A stretch of 64,000 nt of DNA from positions 62,001 through 126,000 of the forward strand of contig JAKSIZ010000003.1 of the NCBI GenBank assembly GCA_024398515.1, in the 5' to 3' direction. Position numbers and translations under genes: made by a program. Below, piece after piece: positions 27,103-38,200 of the stretch. The stretch is from Bacteroidaceae bacterium (GTDB lineage: Bacteria; Bacteroidota; Bacteroidia; Bacteroidales; Bacteroidaceae). The notes under the pieces were generated by a model. The model was given only the letters and a program-made list of their open reading frames with translations, searched no databases and was not told the DNA's origin. Numbering within the stretch: the stretch's first letter is position 1; each line of letters starts with the position of its first letter.

Positions 27103-27538
27103 ATATGATGTATGGTGTGCTTCATACTGAAGCCCATGTATTTTGGTGGTGTGGCAGCGCTTAAGAACAAGTTCTTGCGCTGCCACACCACCAAAATACA
27201 CCACTAACGTGGCCATCCATACACCATATAAAAAATATGCTCCGCATAAAAAATATCTCACTTCGTTCGTAAAAAATATGGATGGTTATAGGTTGAAGGT
27301 TGTAAGTTGTGGGTTACCCAAAACCAATAACCGATAACCAACAACCTATAACCATTATCATTTTTTATGGCCAACGGCCACATTTTTTACCGTAAGGTAT
27401 TTTTTCATTTCATTATGTGTGGCTCTTCGGAACGAAGAGCGATGTGGTGGTTGCGACTGTGCGTTATGAACTTGTTCATATAGGCACAGACGTAACCACC
27501 ACATCATGGCTGCCAAGGCAGACACACATAATGAAATG
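27103..27538 (+). repeat. Double-cloverleaf dispersed element (copy 1)
   Basis: Module 1: closing stem ATATGATGTATGG (27103-27115) with CCATACACCATAT (27217-27229, one mismatch), small hairpin CTTCATACTGAAG (27120-27132), a perfect 24-bp stem (27137-27160 with 27177-27200) capped by GAACAAGTTC, and CCACTAACGTGG (27201-27212). Linker: TATGC-TCC-GCATA, a GGTTAT-rich inverted repeat, TGGCC-AAC-GGCCA, TACC-GTAA-GGTA. Module 2: perfect 16-bp closing stem (27406-27421 with 27523-27538) around hairpins GCTCTTCG-GAA-CGAAGAGC, a 12-bp stem (27441-27452 with 27494-27505) ending in GAACTTGTTC, and CTGCCAAGGCAG. The flanks match copy 2 but the stem sequences do not. Confidence 0.9.
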
Positions 27539-27647
27539 TATTTTGATCTTATTGACAATACAGCGCTTTGCAAATGATGTGATTTCTGCGGCATTTTTTT
27601 GCCCTGAAAACGGTATGCCTTGTAGGTATCTCTGTTGGGGGTGTTGG

Positions 27648-27731
27648 AACATTCTTAGAATGTTCGGCGTAACATTCTTAGAATGTTCACGTGAACATTC
27701 TAAGAATGTGCAAACGAGTAAAGCGTTCGAC
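27648..27731. repeat. Triple-palindrome element, class C
   Basis: The core 27648-27710 has three 17-bp palindromes (AACATTCTTAGAATGTT and variants) starting at 27648, 27671 and 27694, again exactly 23 bp apart. A right inner arm GAGTAAAGCGTTCGAC (27716-27731) matches the arms of classes A and B; no left arm is recognisable. It sits between cloverleaf copy 1 and the beta-galactosidase gene. Confidence 0.88.
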
Positions 27732-27768
27732 TGAAAAAAAACATACGTCTCACACGAAAAAAACATAG

Positions 27769-30798
<3,030 letters not shown>

Positions 30799-30802
30799 AA
30801 AG

Positions 30803-30834
30803 TTTGCATTTTTCGGTGAATTGTCGTAATTTTG
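30803..30834 (+). promoter_or_regulatory. Promoter of argS
   Basis: TTTG (30803-30806), 20 bp, TAATTTTG (30827-30834), followed by a ~30-nt leader to the ATG at 30868. Confidence 0.8.
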
Positions 30835-30867
30835 CATCCCGATAGAAAAAGCATAACATAAAGCAGT

Positions 30868-32634
30868 ATGAAAATAGAAGAACAGTTGACTGCCTCGGTG
30901 ATGGCAGCAGTAAAGGAGTTATATGGGCAGGAGATTGCACCGCAAATGGTGACACTGCAAAAGACGAAGAAGGAATTTGAAGGCAACCTTACGCTTGTTG
31001 TCTTTGCATTGTTGAGGGTGTCGCGCAAGTCGCCTGAGGCTACGGCACAGGAGATAGGCGAGTACTTGGTGAAGAACGATGGGAACGTTGCGAAGTTCAA
31101 CGTGATAAAGGGATTCCTCAACCTCAGCATCTCTGACTCGTCGCTGATTGAACTGCTGCAGAAGATTGACGCCGATGATGATTTTGGCAAGAAGCCAGTG
31201 ACCGACGAATCTCCGTTGGTAATGATAGAGTATTCGTCGCCGAATACCAACAAACCACTGCATCTTGGGCATGTGCGCAACAATTTGCTTGGCTGGGCAT
31301 TGTCGCAGATAATGGCAGCAAACGGCAACAAGGTGGTTAAGACGAACATTGTCAACGACCGTGGCATACACATCTGCAAGTCGATGCTGGCATGGTTGAA
31401 GTGGGGAAATGGTGAGACACCAGAGTCGTCGGGCAAGAAGGGAGACCATCTGATTGGCGATTATTACGTGCTGTTCGACAAGAAGAATAAGGAGCAGGCC
31501 GCTGGTCTTGCCGAAGGAGAAGAGACTCCATTGATGAAGGAGGCACGCGAAATGCTTGTGAAATGGGAAGCAAACGACCCTGAAGTGCGAGCACTCTGGC
31601 AAAAGATGAACTCATGGGTTTATGACGGCTTCGGCGAGACATACAAAGCTCTCGGCGTAGGATTCGATAAGATTTACTACGAATCAGATACCTATCTCGT
31701 AGGAAAGAAGAAGGTTGAAGGTGGACTTGAAAGTGGGATTTTCTTCCGCAAGGACGACAATAGCGTGTGGGCAGACCTTACTGCCGACGGACTTGACCAG
31801 AAACTCTTGCTCCGCAGCGACGGCACCTCGGTATATATGACGCAGGATATTGGCACCGCAACATTGCGATTCCAAGACTTCCCTATCGACAAGATGATAT
31901 ACGTTGTTGGTAATGAGCAGAACTATCACTTCCAGGTTTTGTCGCTTCTATTAGACAAACTCGGCTTCAGTTGGGGCAAAGACCTCGTACACTTCTCGTA
32001 TGGAATGGTGGAACTGCCTAACGGAAAGATGAAGTCGAGGGAAGGAACAGTGGTAGATGCAGACGACTTAATAGAGACAATGATAGCCGATGCACGCCAC
32101 ACAAGCGACGAAGCCGGAAAGTTCGTAGATATGGAGGAAGGCGAAAAACAAGAGGTGGCACGTATCGTAGGGCTTGGTGCACTGAAGTATTTTATATTGA
32201 AAGTGGATGCCAGAAAGAATATGCTGTTCAATCCTGCCGAAAGCATAGACTTCAACGGAAACACGGGACCGTTCATTCAATATACATACGCACGCATACG
32301 AAGCATCATGCGTAAGGCAGAAGAGCAGAAGATTTCAATCAATGCAAGTGCCATCAGTGGTGATTTGAACGAAAAGGAAATAGCACTCATCCAGCAGATG
32401 AACAGTTTCCCTAACGCAATAGAACAGGCTGCAAACGACTATAATCCGAGCAGCATAGCCAACTATTGCTACGAGTTGACGAAGAACTTCAACCAGTTCT
32501 ACCACGATTGTAGCATACTTCAGGCAGAGAGCGAGGAGAAGAAACTCGTTCGACTTGTCATAGCAAAGAACGTGGCGAAGATAATAAAAACCGGCATGTC
32601 GCTCCTCGGCATCGAAGTTCCTGAGAGAATGTAA
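30868..32634 (+). CDS. argS: Arginyl-tRNA synthetase
   Basis: A 588-residue class I synthetase charging tRNA-Arg. It has an N-terminal Arg-tRNA-specific domain (residues 1-~110), the HIGH-type motif in 'KPLHLGHVRNNLLG', a KMSKS-equivalent in 'LPNGKMKSREGTVVDADDL', and a C-terminal anticodon-binding DALR domain ending 'LLGIEVPERM'. The stop overlaps the ATG of the RNase H gene by one base. Confidence 0.97.
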   Translation: MKIEEQLTASVMAAVKELYGQEIAPQMVTLQKTKKEFEGNLTLVVFALLRVSRKSPEATAQEIGEYLVKNDGNVAKFNVIKGFLNLSISDSSLIELLQKIDADDDFGKKPVTDESPLVMIEYSSPNTNKPLHLGHVRNNLLGWALSQIMAANGNKVVKTNIVNDRGIHICKSMLAWLKWGNGETPESSGKKGDHLIGDYYVLFDKKNKEQAAGLAEGEETPLMKEAREMLVKWEANDPEVRALWQKMNSWVYDGFGETYKALGVGFDKIYYESDTYLVGKKKVEGGLESGIFFRKDDNSVWADLTADGLDQKLLLRSDGTSVYMTQDIGTATLRFQDFPIDKMIYVVGNEQNYHFQVLSLLLDKLGFSWGKDLVHFSYGMVELPNGKMKSREGTVVDADDLIETMIADARHTSDEAGKFVDMEEGEKQEVARIVGLGALKYFILKVDARKNMLFNPAESIDFNGNTGPFIQYTYARIRSIMRKAEEQKISINASAISGDLNEKEIALIQQMNSFPNAIEQAANDYNPSSIANYCYELTKNFNQFYHDCSILQAESEEKKLVRLVIAKNVAKIIKTGMSLLGIEVPERM

Positions 32635-33032
32635 TGGAGGCGTGGTGCGTTGATGCCGCATGCAGTGGCAATCCAGGACCGATGGAATACCGATGTGTTG
32701 ACCTCGCAACAAGGCGACAGATATTCCATTTTGGTCCAATACAAGGGACAAACAACATAGGTGAGTTCCTTGCGATAGTCCATGCAGCGGCACTGATGAA
32801 GCAACAAGGCATCAAGGACACCATAATATATAGTGACAGTGTGAGTGCTCTTGCATGGGTAAGAAACAAAAAGAGTAAGACACAACTACAACTTTCAGAC
32901 AAGACGGCACAAGCCTTAGAACTTGTCCGACGCGCTGAGTTATGGCTGCAGAACAACCCTGACCTACCCAAAATAGAGAAATGGAATACACGGGAACAAG
33001 GCGAAATTCCCGCAGACTTCGGAAGGAAATAA
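32634..33032 (+). CDS. Ribonuclease HI-family protein
   Basis: A 132-residue RNase H-fold protein. The four acidic active-site positions are visible: D7 (VDAACSGNPG), E in 'NNIGEFLAIVHA', D in 'IIYSDSVSALAW', and D near the C-terminus in 'EIPADFGRK'. It should cut RNA in RNA-DNA hybrids. It lacks the N-terminal hybrid-binding domain seen in some Bacteroidetes RNases H. It is coupled to argS by a TAATG overlap. Confidence 0.88.
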   Translation: MEAWCVDAACSGNPGPMEYRCVDLATRRQIFHFGPIQGTNNIGEFLAIVHAAALMKQQGIKDTIIYSDSVSALAWVRNKKSKTQLQLSDKTAQALELVRRAELWLQNNPDLPKIEKWNTREQGEIPADFGRK

Positions 33033-33119
33033 CAAGAGGAAAAACAAAGTGACACCCAAATATCGAGATCTCGATATCTCGTAATCACGAAAAAAAAGAA
33101 AAATCTTAAAGTATAACGT

Positions 33120-33821
33120 ATGAAAAAATCATTATTTATTGCACTCGTCGCAATGTTTGCAATCTGTTGCCAAGCAGAAGCAAAGTACACAAAAAGCATC
33201 TCAATCTTTGGCGATTCGTATTCAACTTACGCAGGTTACTTGCAGCCTGACACAAACTTCGTCTGGTATGAAAGCCAGCCAGGCAAGTGGCGCAACGATG
33301 TTCATAAGGTGACAGAAACGTGGTGGCACCAACTGATTAAGAACAATGGTTACAAGCTTTGCGTAAACAATTCATTCTCTGGTTCGACAATCTGCAACAC
33401 GGGATACGTTGACAAAAAGACCGGAAAGCATCAAGATTACTCTGACCGTTCTTTCGCCACACGCCTTGACAATCTCGGCAACCCTGACATTATACTTGTC
33501 TGCGGTGGAACAAACGACAGTTGGGCTGGTGCTCCAATAGGCGAATACAAGTACAGTGACTGGACAAAAGAAGACCTTTACTTGTTCCGCCCTGCAATGG
33601 CTTATATGCTTGAAGGACTGATAAACCACTATCCAAACGTAGAGATATACTTCATCCTCAATTCCGAACTCAAGGAAAGCATAAATGAAAGCTGCCGAAC
33701 CATCTGCGCTCACTACAATGTTCCGCTGATTGAACTCAAGGACATTGACAAGCAAGGCGGTCATCCATCGATAAAAGGAATGAAGTCATTTGCCGAACAA
33801 GTGGCAAAAGCAATAAAGTAA
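33120..33821 (+). CDS. Secreted SGNH/GDSL-family hydrolase
   Basis: A 233-residue protein with a signal peptide ending 'CCQAEA'. SGNH blocks: G-D-S-Y-S (nucleophile Ser) near residue 30, Gly in 'NNSFSGSTIC', Asn in 'LVCGGTNDSWAG', and the terminal His in 'QGGHPSIKG'. Such enzymes are often acetyl-esterases on polysaccharides; the substrate here is unknown. A perfect ~16-bp palindrome around ATCGAGATCTCGAT lies in the short gap upstream. Confidence 0.85.
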   Translation: MKKSLFIALVAMFAICCQAEAKYTKSISIFGDSYSTYAGYLQPDTNFVWYESQPGKWRNDVHKVTETWWHQLIKNNGYKLCVNNSFSGSTICNTGYVDKKTGKHQDYSDRSFATRLDNLGNPDIILVCGGTNDSWAGAPIGEYKYSDWTKEDLYLFRPAMAYMLEGLINHYPNVEIYFILNSELKESINESCRTICAHYNVPLIELKDIDKQGGHPSIKGMKSFAEQVAKAIK

Positions 33822-33995
33822 GTGATTACATTTTTGCACAAAAAACATAGTAATGTGCAACAAAAAAGTCATTTTTTGCAAAAAAATTTGTATATTTGCG
33901 AAAAATATTGTTCCTTTGCACTCGATTTTGTTTTGTTGTGCATAAAAGCCAACAAATATAAAGGAAATTATTAACACATTAAAAGAATATTTATT

Positions 33996-34232
33996 ATGTC
34001 TGAAATTGAACAGAAAGTAAAAGCAATTATCGTAGAGAAACTTGGTGTAGATGAATCAGAAGTTAAGGCAGAAGCAAGCTTCACTAACGACCTTGGTGCT
34101 GATTCACTTGATACAGTAGAAATGATCATGGAGTTCGAAAAGGAATTTGGTGTTTCCATTCCAGACGACCAGGCAGAAAAGATTTCTACTGTAGGCGACG
34201 CTATCAAGTTTATTGAAGACAACAAACAGTAA
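33996..34232 (+). CDS. acpP: Acyl carrier protein
   Basis: A 78-residue carrier of fatty-acid intermediates. The phosphopantetheine attachment serine is in the D-S-L motif of '[17 protein letters not shown]' (residue ~37). It is followed after 9 bp by fabF, the usual order. A TATATTTG box at 33891-33898 may be its promoter, though no -33 element is at proper distance. Confidence 0.97.
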   Translation: MSEIEQKVKAIIVEKLGVDESEVKAEASFTNDLGADSLDTVEMIMEFEKEFGVSIPDDQAEKISTVGDAIKFIEDNKQ

Positions 34233-34241
34233 TATTTTTTT

Positions 34242-35498
34242 ATGTGCAGAAGAGTTGTCGTAACGGGGCTTGGTGCACTTACTCCATTAGGCAATGACGT
34301 AGAAACCTCTTGGAAGAACATCATTGCAGGCAAAAGTGGAGCAGGTCCTATTACCAAATTCGACGCATCGAAGTTCAAGACGCAATTTGCTTGCGAGCTG
34401 AAGGACTTGGATGTAACCCAATACCTTGACCGTAAGGAAGCCCGGAAGATGGATATTCATTGCCAGTATGCAGTGATTGCTGCAAAACAGGCAATGGAAG
34501 ATTGTGGTTTGGACTTGGAGAAAGAAGACAAGACCCGCATTGGCGTAATCCTCGGTACAGGCATCGGTGGCGTTACTTCATTCCAGACAGACGTGATGGA
34601 GTATCAGCGCAACATTGAGATGGGACCGAGATACAGTCCTTTCTTCATCACTAAAGTCATTACGAGCATGTCGCCTGGTGAAGTCAGTATCAGGTACGAC
34701 CTCCAAGGTCCAAACTATACAACGACATCAGCATGTGCTTCAGCTTCACACGCAATCTCCGATGCTTTCAATATGATTCGCCTTGGCAAAGCCGACGTGA
34801 TGCTTAGCGGAGGTTCGGAGTGCGCAATAATCGACTGTAGTGTCGGCGGTTTCAACTCTATGCACGCATTATCCACGCGTAACGACGACCCACTTCATGC
34901 CTCACGACCTTTCTCAAAGAGTCGCGATGGTTTCGTTCTCGGTGAAGGCGGTGCCATATTAGTATTGGAAGAACTTGAGCATGCAAAGGCTCGCGGTGCG
35001 AAGATTTATGCCGAATTGGTTGGTGTAGGAATGAGTGCCGACGCACATCACATCACAGCACCTCACCCAGAGGGACGCGGAGCAAAGCTCGTGATGCGTT
35101 CTGCCCTTGCCGATGCAGGATTGAAACCTTCGGACATTGACTATATCAATGTGCATGGAACAAGCACAGGTCTTGGTGATATTGCTGAGGTGAAAGCCAT
35201 TCTCGATGTATTTGGCGAGGATGCTTACAAGTTGAACATCAGTTCTACGAAGTCTATGACAGGCCATCTTCTCGGTGGTGCCGGCGCAATTGAAGCTATG
35301 TTTACAGTGCTTTCAATACGCGACAACATCGTTCCACCAACCATCAACCACGAAGACGGCGACGAAGACGAAGAGATTGACTACAAGTTGAATTTCACTT
35401 TCAACGAAGCACAAAAGCGTGAAGTACGTGCTGCCATGAGCAATACTTTTGGATTTGGTGGTCACAACGCATGTATTGTTTTCAAGAAATATGTATAA
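34242..35498 (+). CDS. fabF: 3-oxoacyl-ACP synthase II
   Basis: A 418-residue condensing enzyme of fatty-acid elongation. The catalytic Cys is in 'TTSACASASHAISDAFN' and the two His residues in 'NVHGTSTGLGDIAE' and 'KSMTGHLLGGAGAIE'. The N-terminus 'MCRRVVVTGLGALTPLGN' is typical. It lies between acpP and rnc; rnc's ATG overlaps its end by 8 bp. Confidence 0.97.
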   Translation: MCRRVVVTGLGALTPLGNDVETSWKNIIAGKSGAGPITKFDASKFKTQFACELKDLDVTQYLDRKEARKMDIHCQYAVIAAKQAMEDCGLDLEKEDKTRIGVILGTGIGGVTSFQTDVMEYQRNIEMGPRYSPFFITKVITSMSPGEVSIRYDLQGPNYTTTSACASASHAISDAFNMIRLGKADVMLSGGSECAIIDCSVGGFNSMHALSTRNDDPLHASRPFSKSRDGFVLGEGGAILVLEELEHAKARGAKIYAELVGVGMSADAHHITAPHPEGRGAKLVMRSALADAGLKPSDIDYINVHGTSTGLGDIAEVKAILDVFGEDAYKLNISSTKSMTGHLLGGAGAIEAMFTVLSIRDNIVPPTINHEDGDEDEEIDYKLNFTFNEAQKREVRAAMSNTFGFGGHNACIVFKKYV

Positions 35499-36300
35499 TT
35501 TCATAGATAAATTAAGGCTCCCATTTCGTAAGGAACGGGAGCTTTTTTCGTCTTTATACTCCATTTTAGGCTTCTATCCAAAGGATTTGCAGCCATATAG
35601 AACTGCGCTGATTCATCGCAGTTTGAACATGAACAGGTCAAACGGCATCAACAATGAGCGTTTAGAGTTTCTCGGCGACGCCATTGTAGGAGCTATCGTT
35701 GCCGATGTCGTCTATCATCATTTCCCAAACAAGAAGGAAGGATTTCTCACCGAAGCACGCAGCAAGATAGTAAAACGCGATAGCCTCGGCAAACTTGCAA
35801 GCGAAATAGGTCTTATCAACTTGATAAAAAACTCAAACCATAGCCATAGCCACAACAGTTTCATGGGTGGAAATGCACTTGAAGCTCTCATTGGCGCGAT
35901 ATATATTGACAGGGGTTATCCATACTGTGAACGTTTCATCAAGAAGCGCATCATCGACAAACTTATCAATATAGATAAGGTGGCATATAAGGAAGTGAAC
36001 TTCAAAAGCAAACTTATCGAGTGGACACAGAAGAACCGTGTCATGCTGGAATATAAGCTTCTTGACGAGACACGCGACGAAAAATTCAACCCGATGTTTG
36101 AATATCAAGTGATGCTTGAAGGCATAGTCTGCGGCCAAGCCACTGGTTACACCAAGAAAGAGAGCCAGCAGAAAGTGTCAAAACTTGCGCTGACAAAACT
36201 CAAAAGCGACCATGCATTCATGGATTCCATCTTCTCAGCCAAGTCGGAACGCACAAAGTTAGACGAAGACCCAGTAGTAGGAATACCAATTTTCAGTTAA
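35491..36300 (+). CDS. rnc: Ribonuclease III
   Basis: A 269-residue double-strand-specific endoribonuclease for rRNA and mRNA processing. Start set at 35491 (MYNFIDKLRLPFRKERELFS), overlapping the fabF stop by 8 bp. The signature is N-E-R-L-E-F-L-G-D-A-I (residues ~55-65), with the second metal-ligand acidic residues in 'GNALEALIGAIYIDRG'. A dsRNA-binding domain follows (~160-235, 'KSKLIEWTQKNRVMLEYKLL'). The first 55 bases of the coding region hold a terminator-like hairpin (35517-35548). Confidence 0.95.
   Translation: MYNFIDKLRLPFRKERELFSSLYSILGFYPKDLQPYRTALIHRSLNMNRSNGINNERLEFLGDAIVGAIVADVVYHHFPNKKEGFLTEARSKIVKRDSLGKLASEIGLINLIKNSNHSHSHNSFMGGNALEALIGAIYIDRGYPYCERFIKKRIIDKLINIDKVAYKEVNFKSKLIEWTQKNRVMLEYKLLDETRDEKFNPMFEYQVMLEGIVCGQATGYTKKESQQKVSKLALTKLKSDHAFMDSIFSAKSERTKLDEDPVVGIPIFS
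35517..35548 (+). promoter_or_regulatory. Terminator-like hairpin inside the start of rnc
   Basis: GCTCCC (35517-35522) pairs with GGGAGC (35537-35542), extended by inner TTC/GAA pairing, and is followed by six Ts (35543-35548). It lies 18 bp after the fabF stop but within the first 20 codons of rnc. It could end fabF transcription partially or be a target for RNase III autoregulation. Confidence 0.65.
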
Positions 36301-36375
36301 AAGAGAATGTATCTATACACCTTATATATATAGGCATCTATAAGATAAAATCTGCAAAACCAAATAATAACGACC

Positions 36376-37890
36376 ATGACTTTAACTAATGTCGCACGAA
36401 TGGTGTTCGCTCCTCGCATGAAAGCTCTGGAGAAACACAACGCACAAGGTGCTATGTTGCAGCAACAAGTGTTGCAGCGACTCGTAAGAACTGCACGCAA
36501 TACAGAGTTTGGGCGAAAGCATAATTTCGATGCCATTGCCAATTACGACGACTTCGTGAAGCATGTCCCTGTCAACACTTACGAGGAATTGAAGGGCGAC
36601 ATTGACCGTATGCGTCATGGCGAGAGCGATATTCTCTGGCCTGGAACGGTGAAATGGTATGCCAAGTCGTCGGGTACAACCAACGACAAGAGCAAGTTTA
36701 TTCCCGTAAGTCCACGCGGTTTGAAGCATCTGCACTACGCTGGAGGCACTGATGCCGTGGCGATGTATCTGCAAAACAATCCGAAGAGCCGCCTCTTCGA
36801 TGGACGTAGTCTCATCCTCGGTGGCAGTCATTCGCCTAACTATAATCTGAAAAACAGCCTTGTCGGCGACCTTAGTTCTATTCTCATCGAGAACATAAAC
36901 CCTCTGGTTAATCTTATCAGAGTGCCGAAAAAGTCAACTGCATTGCTCTCCGACTTTGAGATAAAACGCGAAAGAATAGCGCAAGAGACTTGCACCAAGA
37001 ACGTCACAAATCTCAGCGGTGTGCCTTCATGGATGCTCAGCGTACTGACAAGAGTGATGGAAATTACGGGCAAAAGCCACTTGGAAGAAGTGTGGCCTAA
37101 CCTCGAAGTATTCTTCCACGGAGGCGTAGCGTTCACTCCTTATCGCGAACAATACCGCCAGCTCATCACTTCGCCAGACATGCACTACATGGAAACATAC
37201 AATGCCAGCGAAGGTTTCTTCGGCTTGCAGAACGATCCGTCGGACTCTTCAATGCTGCTGATGCTCGACTATGATTGCTTCTACGAGTTCATTCCGATGG
37301 ACGAACTGGGCACTGAAAACCCTACAATCGTACCAATCTGGGGTGTGGAGACAGGCAGGAACTATGCCATGGTCATCACTACAAGTTGCGGACTTTGGCG
37401 TTACATGATAGGCGATACAGTGACTTTCACGTCAATCAACCCTTATAAATTCTTCATCTCCGGCCGCACAAAATACTTCATCAATGCCTTTGGCGAGGAA
37501 CTGATACAGGATAATGCCGAGAAAGGTCTCGACTTTGCTTGCCGCCAGACGGGTGCCGAAGTGCTCGAATACTCTGCTGCACCTGTCTTCATGGACGGCA
37601 ATGCCAAGTGCCGACATCAATGGTTGATTGAGTTCAGCAAGGAACCTGCGGACATAAATGAGTTTGCCGACATACTCGATCGCAAGCTGCAAGAGATAAA
37701 TTCCGACTATGAAGCCAAGCGATACAAGGACATAACCCTTCAGCCTCTTGAGATTGTAAAGGCTCGAACTGGCTTGTTCAACGACTGGCTCAAGAGCAAA
37801 GGCAAGCTTGGAGGACAGCACAAGATACCGCGACTGAGCAATCATCGCAACAACATCGACCAGATGCTTGCCTTCAATTCACCTTCATAA
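36376..37890 (+). CDS. GH3 (auxin-responsive family) acyl-adenylate-forming protein
   Basis: A 504-residue protein of the GH3 acyl-acid-amido synthetase-like family widespread in Bacteroidetes. It has the ATP-binding motif 'KWYAKSSGTTNDKSKFIPVS' (residues ~92-111), an acyl-site region 'NLSGVPSWMLSVLTRVME', and 'NAFGEELIQDNAEKGL' in the C-terminal lid. It should adenylate a carboxylic acid and perhaps ligate it to an amine; the bacterial substrate is unknown. (The name GH3 here is unrelated to glycoside hydrolases.) It is followed by two hairpins. Confidence 0.9.
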   Translation: MTLTNVARMVFAPRMKALEKHNAQGAMLQQQVLQRLVRTARNTEFGRKHNFDAIANYDDFVKHVPVNTYEELKGDIDRMRHGESDILWPGTVKWYAKSSGTTNDKSKFIPVSPRGLKHLHYAGGTDAVAMYLQNNPKSRLFDGRSLILGGSHSPNYNLKNSLVGDLSSILIENINPLVNLIRVPKKSTALLSDFEIKRERIAQETCTKNVTNLSGVPSWMLSVLTRVMEITGKSHLEEVWPNLEVFFHGGVAFTPYREQYRQLITSPDMHYMETYNASEGFFGLQNDPSDSSMLLMLDYDCFYEFIPMDELGTENPTIVPIWGVETGRNYAMVITTSCGLWRYMIGDTVTFTSINPYKFFISGRTKYFINAFGEELIQDNAEKGLDFACRQTGAEVLEYSAAPVFMDGNAKCRHQWLIEFSKEPADINEFADILDRKLQEINSDYEAKRYKDITLQPLEIVKARTGLFNDWLKSKGKLGGQHKIPRLSNHRNNIDQMLAFNSPS

Positions 37891-37950
37891 CAGGTTACAG
37901 GCAAGTTTCAGATCACCATAAGTGAATGCTTGGGAAAGGCAAAACAAAAG

Positions 37951-37972
37951 CCGCCGGAGAGAAATCCGGCGG
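37951..37972. terminator. GC-rich hairpin after the GH3-family gene
   Basis: A perfect 8-bp stem CCGCCGGA/TCCGGCGG with a 6-nt loop, 60 bp past the stop codon. The T-run is weak on the plus strand; the minus side reads CTTTTGTTTT. It is probably a stabilising or weak terminator. Confidence 0.5.
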
Positions 37973-38042
37973 TTGAAAAAGTTCCGACATTCACATGCCA
38001 CATCTTTTTACCTTCAAAAAACTAACTAAAACCTATTATAAC

Positions 38043-38102
38043 AAAAGCGATGTTTTACGACTGCAAAGGTAAGCAGTATTCGTAAAAGCATCGCTTTTTT
38101 TT
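38043..38102. terminator. Bidirectional intrinsic terminator between convergent genes
   Basis: A long stem: AAAAGCGATG with CATCGCTTTT (10 bp), TTTTACGA with TCGTAAAA (8 bp) and CTGC with GCAG, ending in eight Ts. It separates the GH3-family gene (plus) from the pectate lyase gene (minus). Confidence 0.85.
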
Positions 38103-38200
38103 CGTATTTTTTTCCGATTGTTGCTATCGTCAGCAACGATAATCAATGCCTTCACCATCCAAATCAACCGATAAGGATGACTTGGATGAGAGGTAATGTC

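Noticed and set aside
27103..27538. Cloverleaf element as a retron msr-msd region
   Set aside because: Paired stems and conserved loops recall retrons, but no reverse transcriptase lies near either copy and the two-cloverleaf layout does not match.
27143..27766. Several short frames on both strands between rodA and the beta-galactosidase gene
   Set aside because: They run through the cloverleaf stems and the palindromes; inverted repeats create mirrored frames without coding signal.
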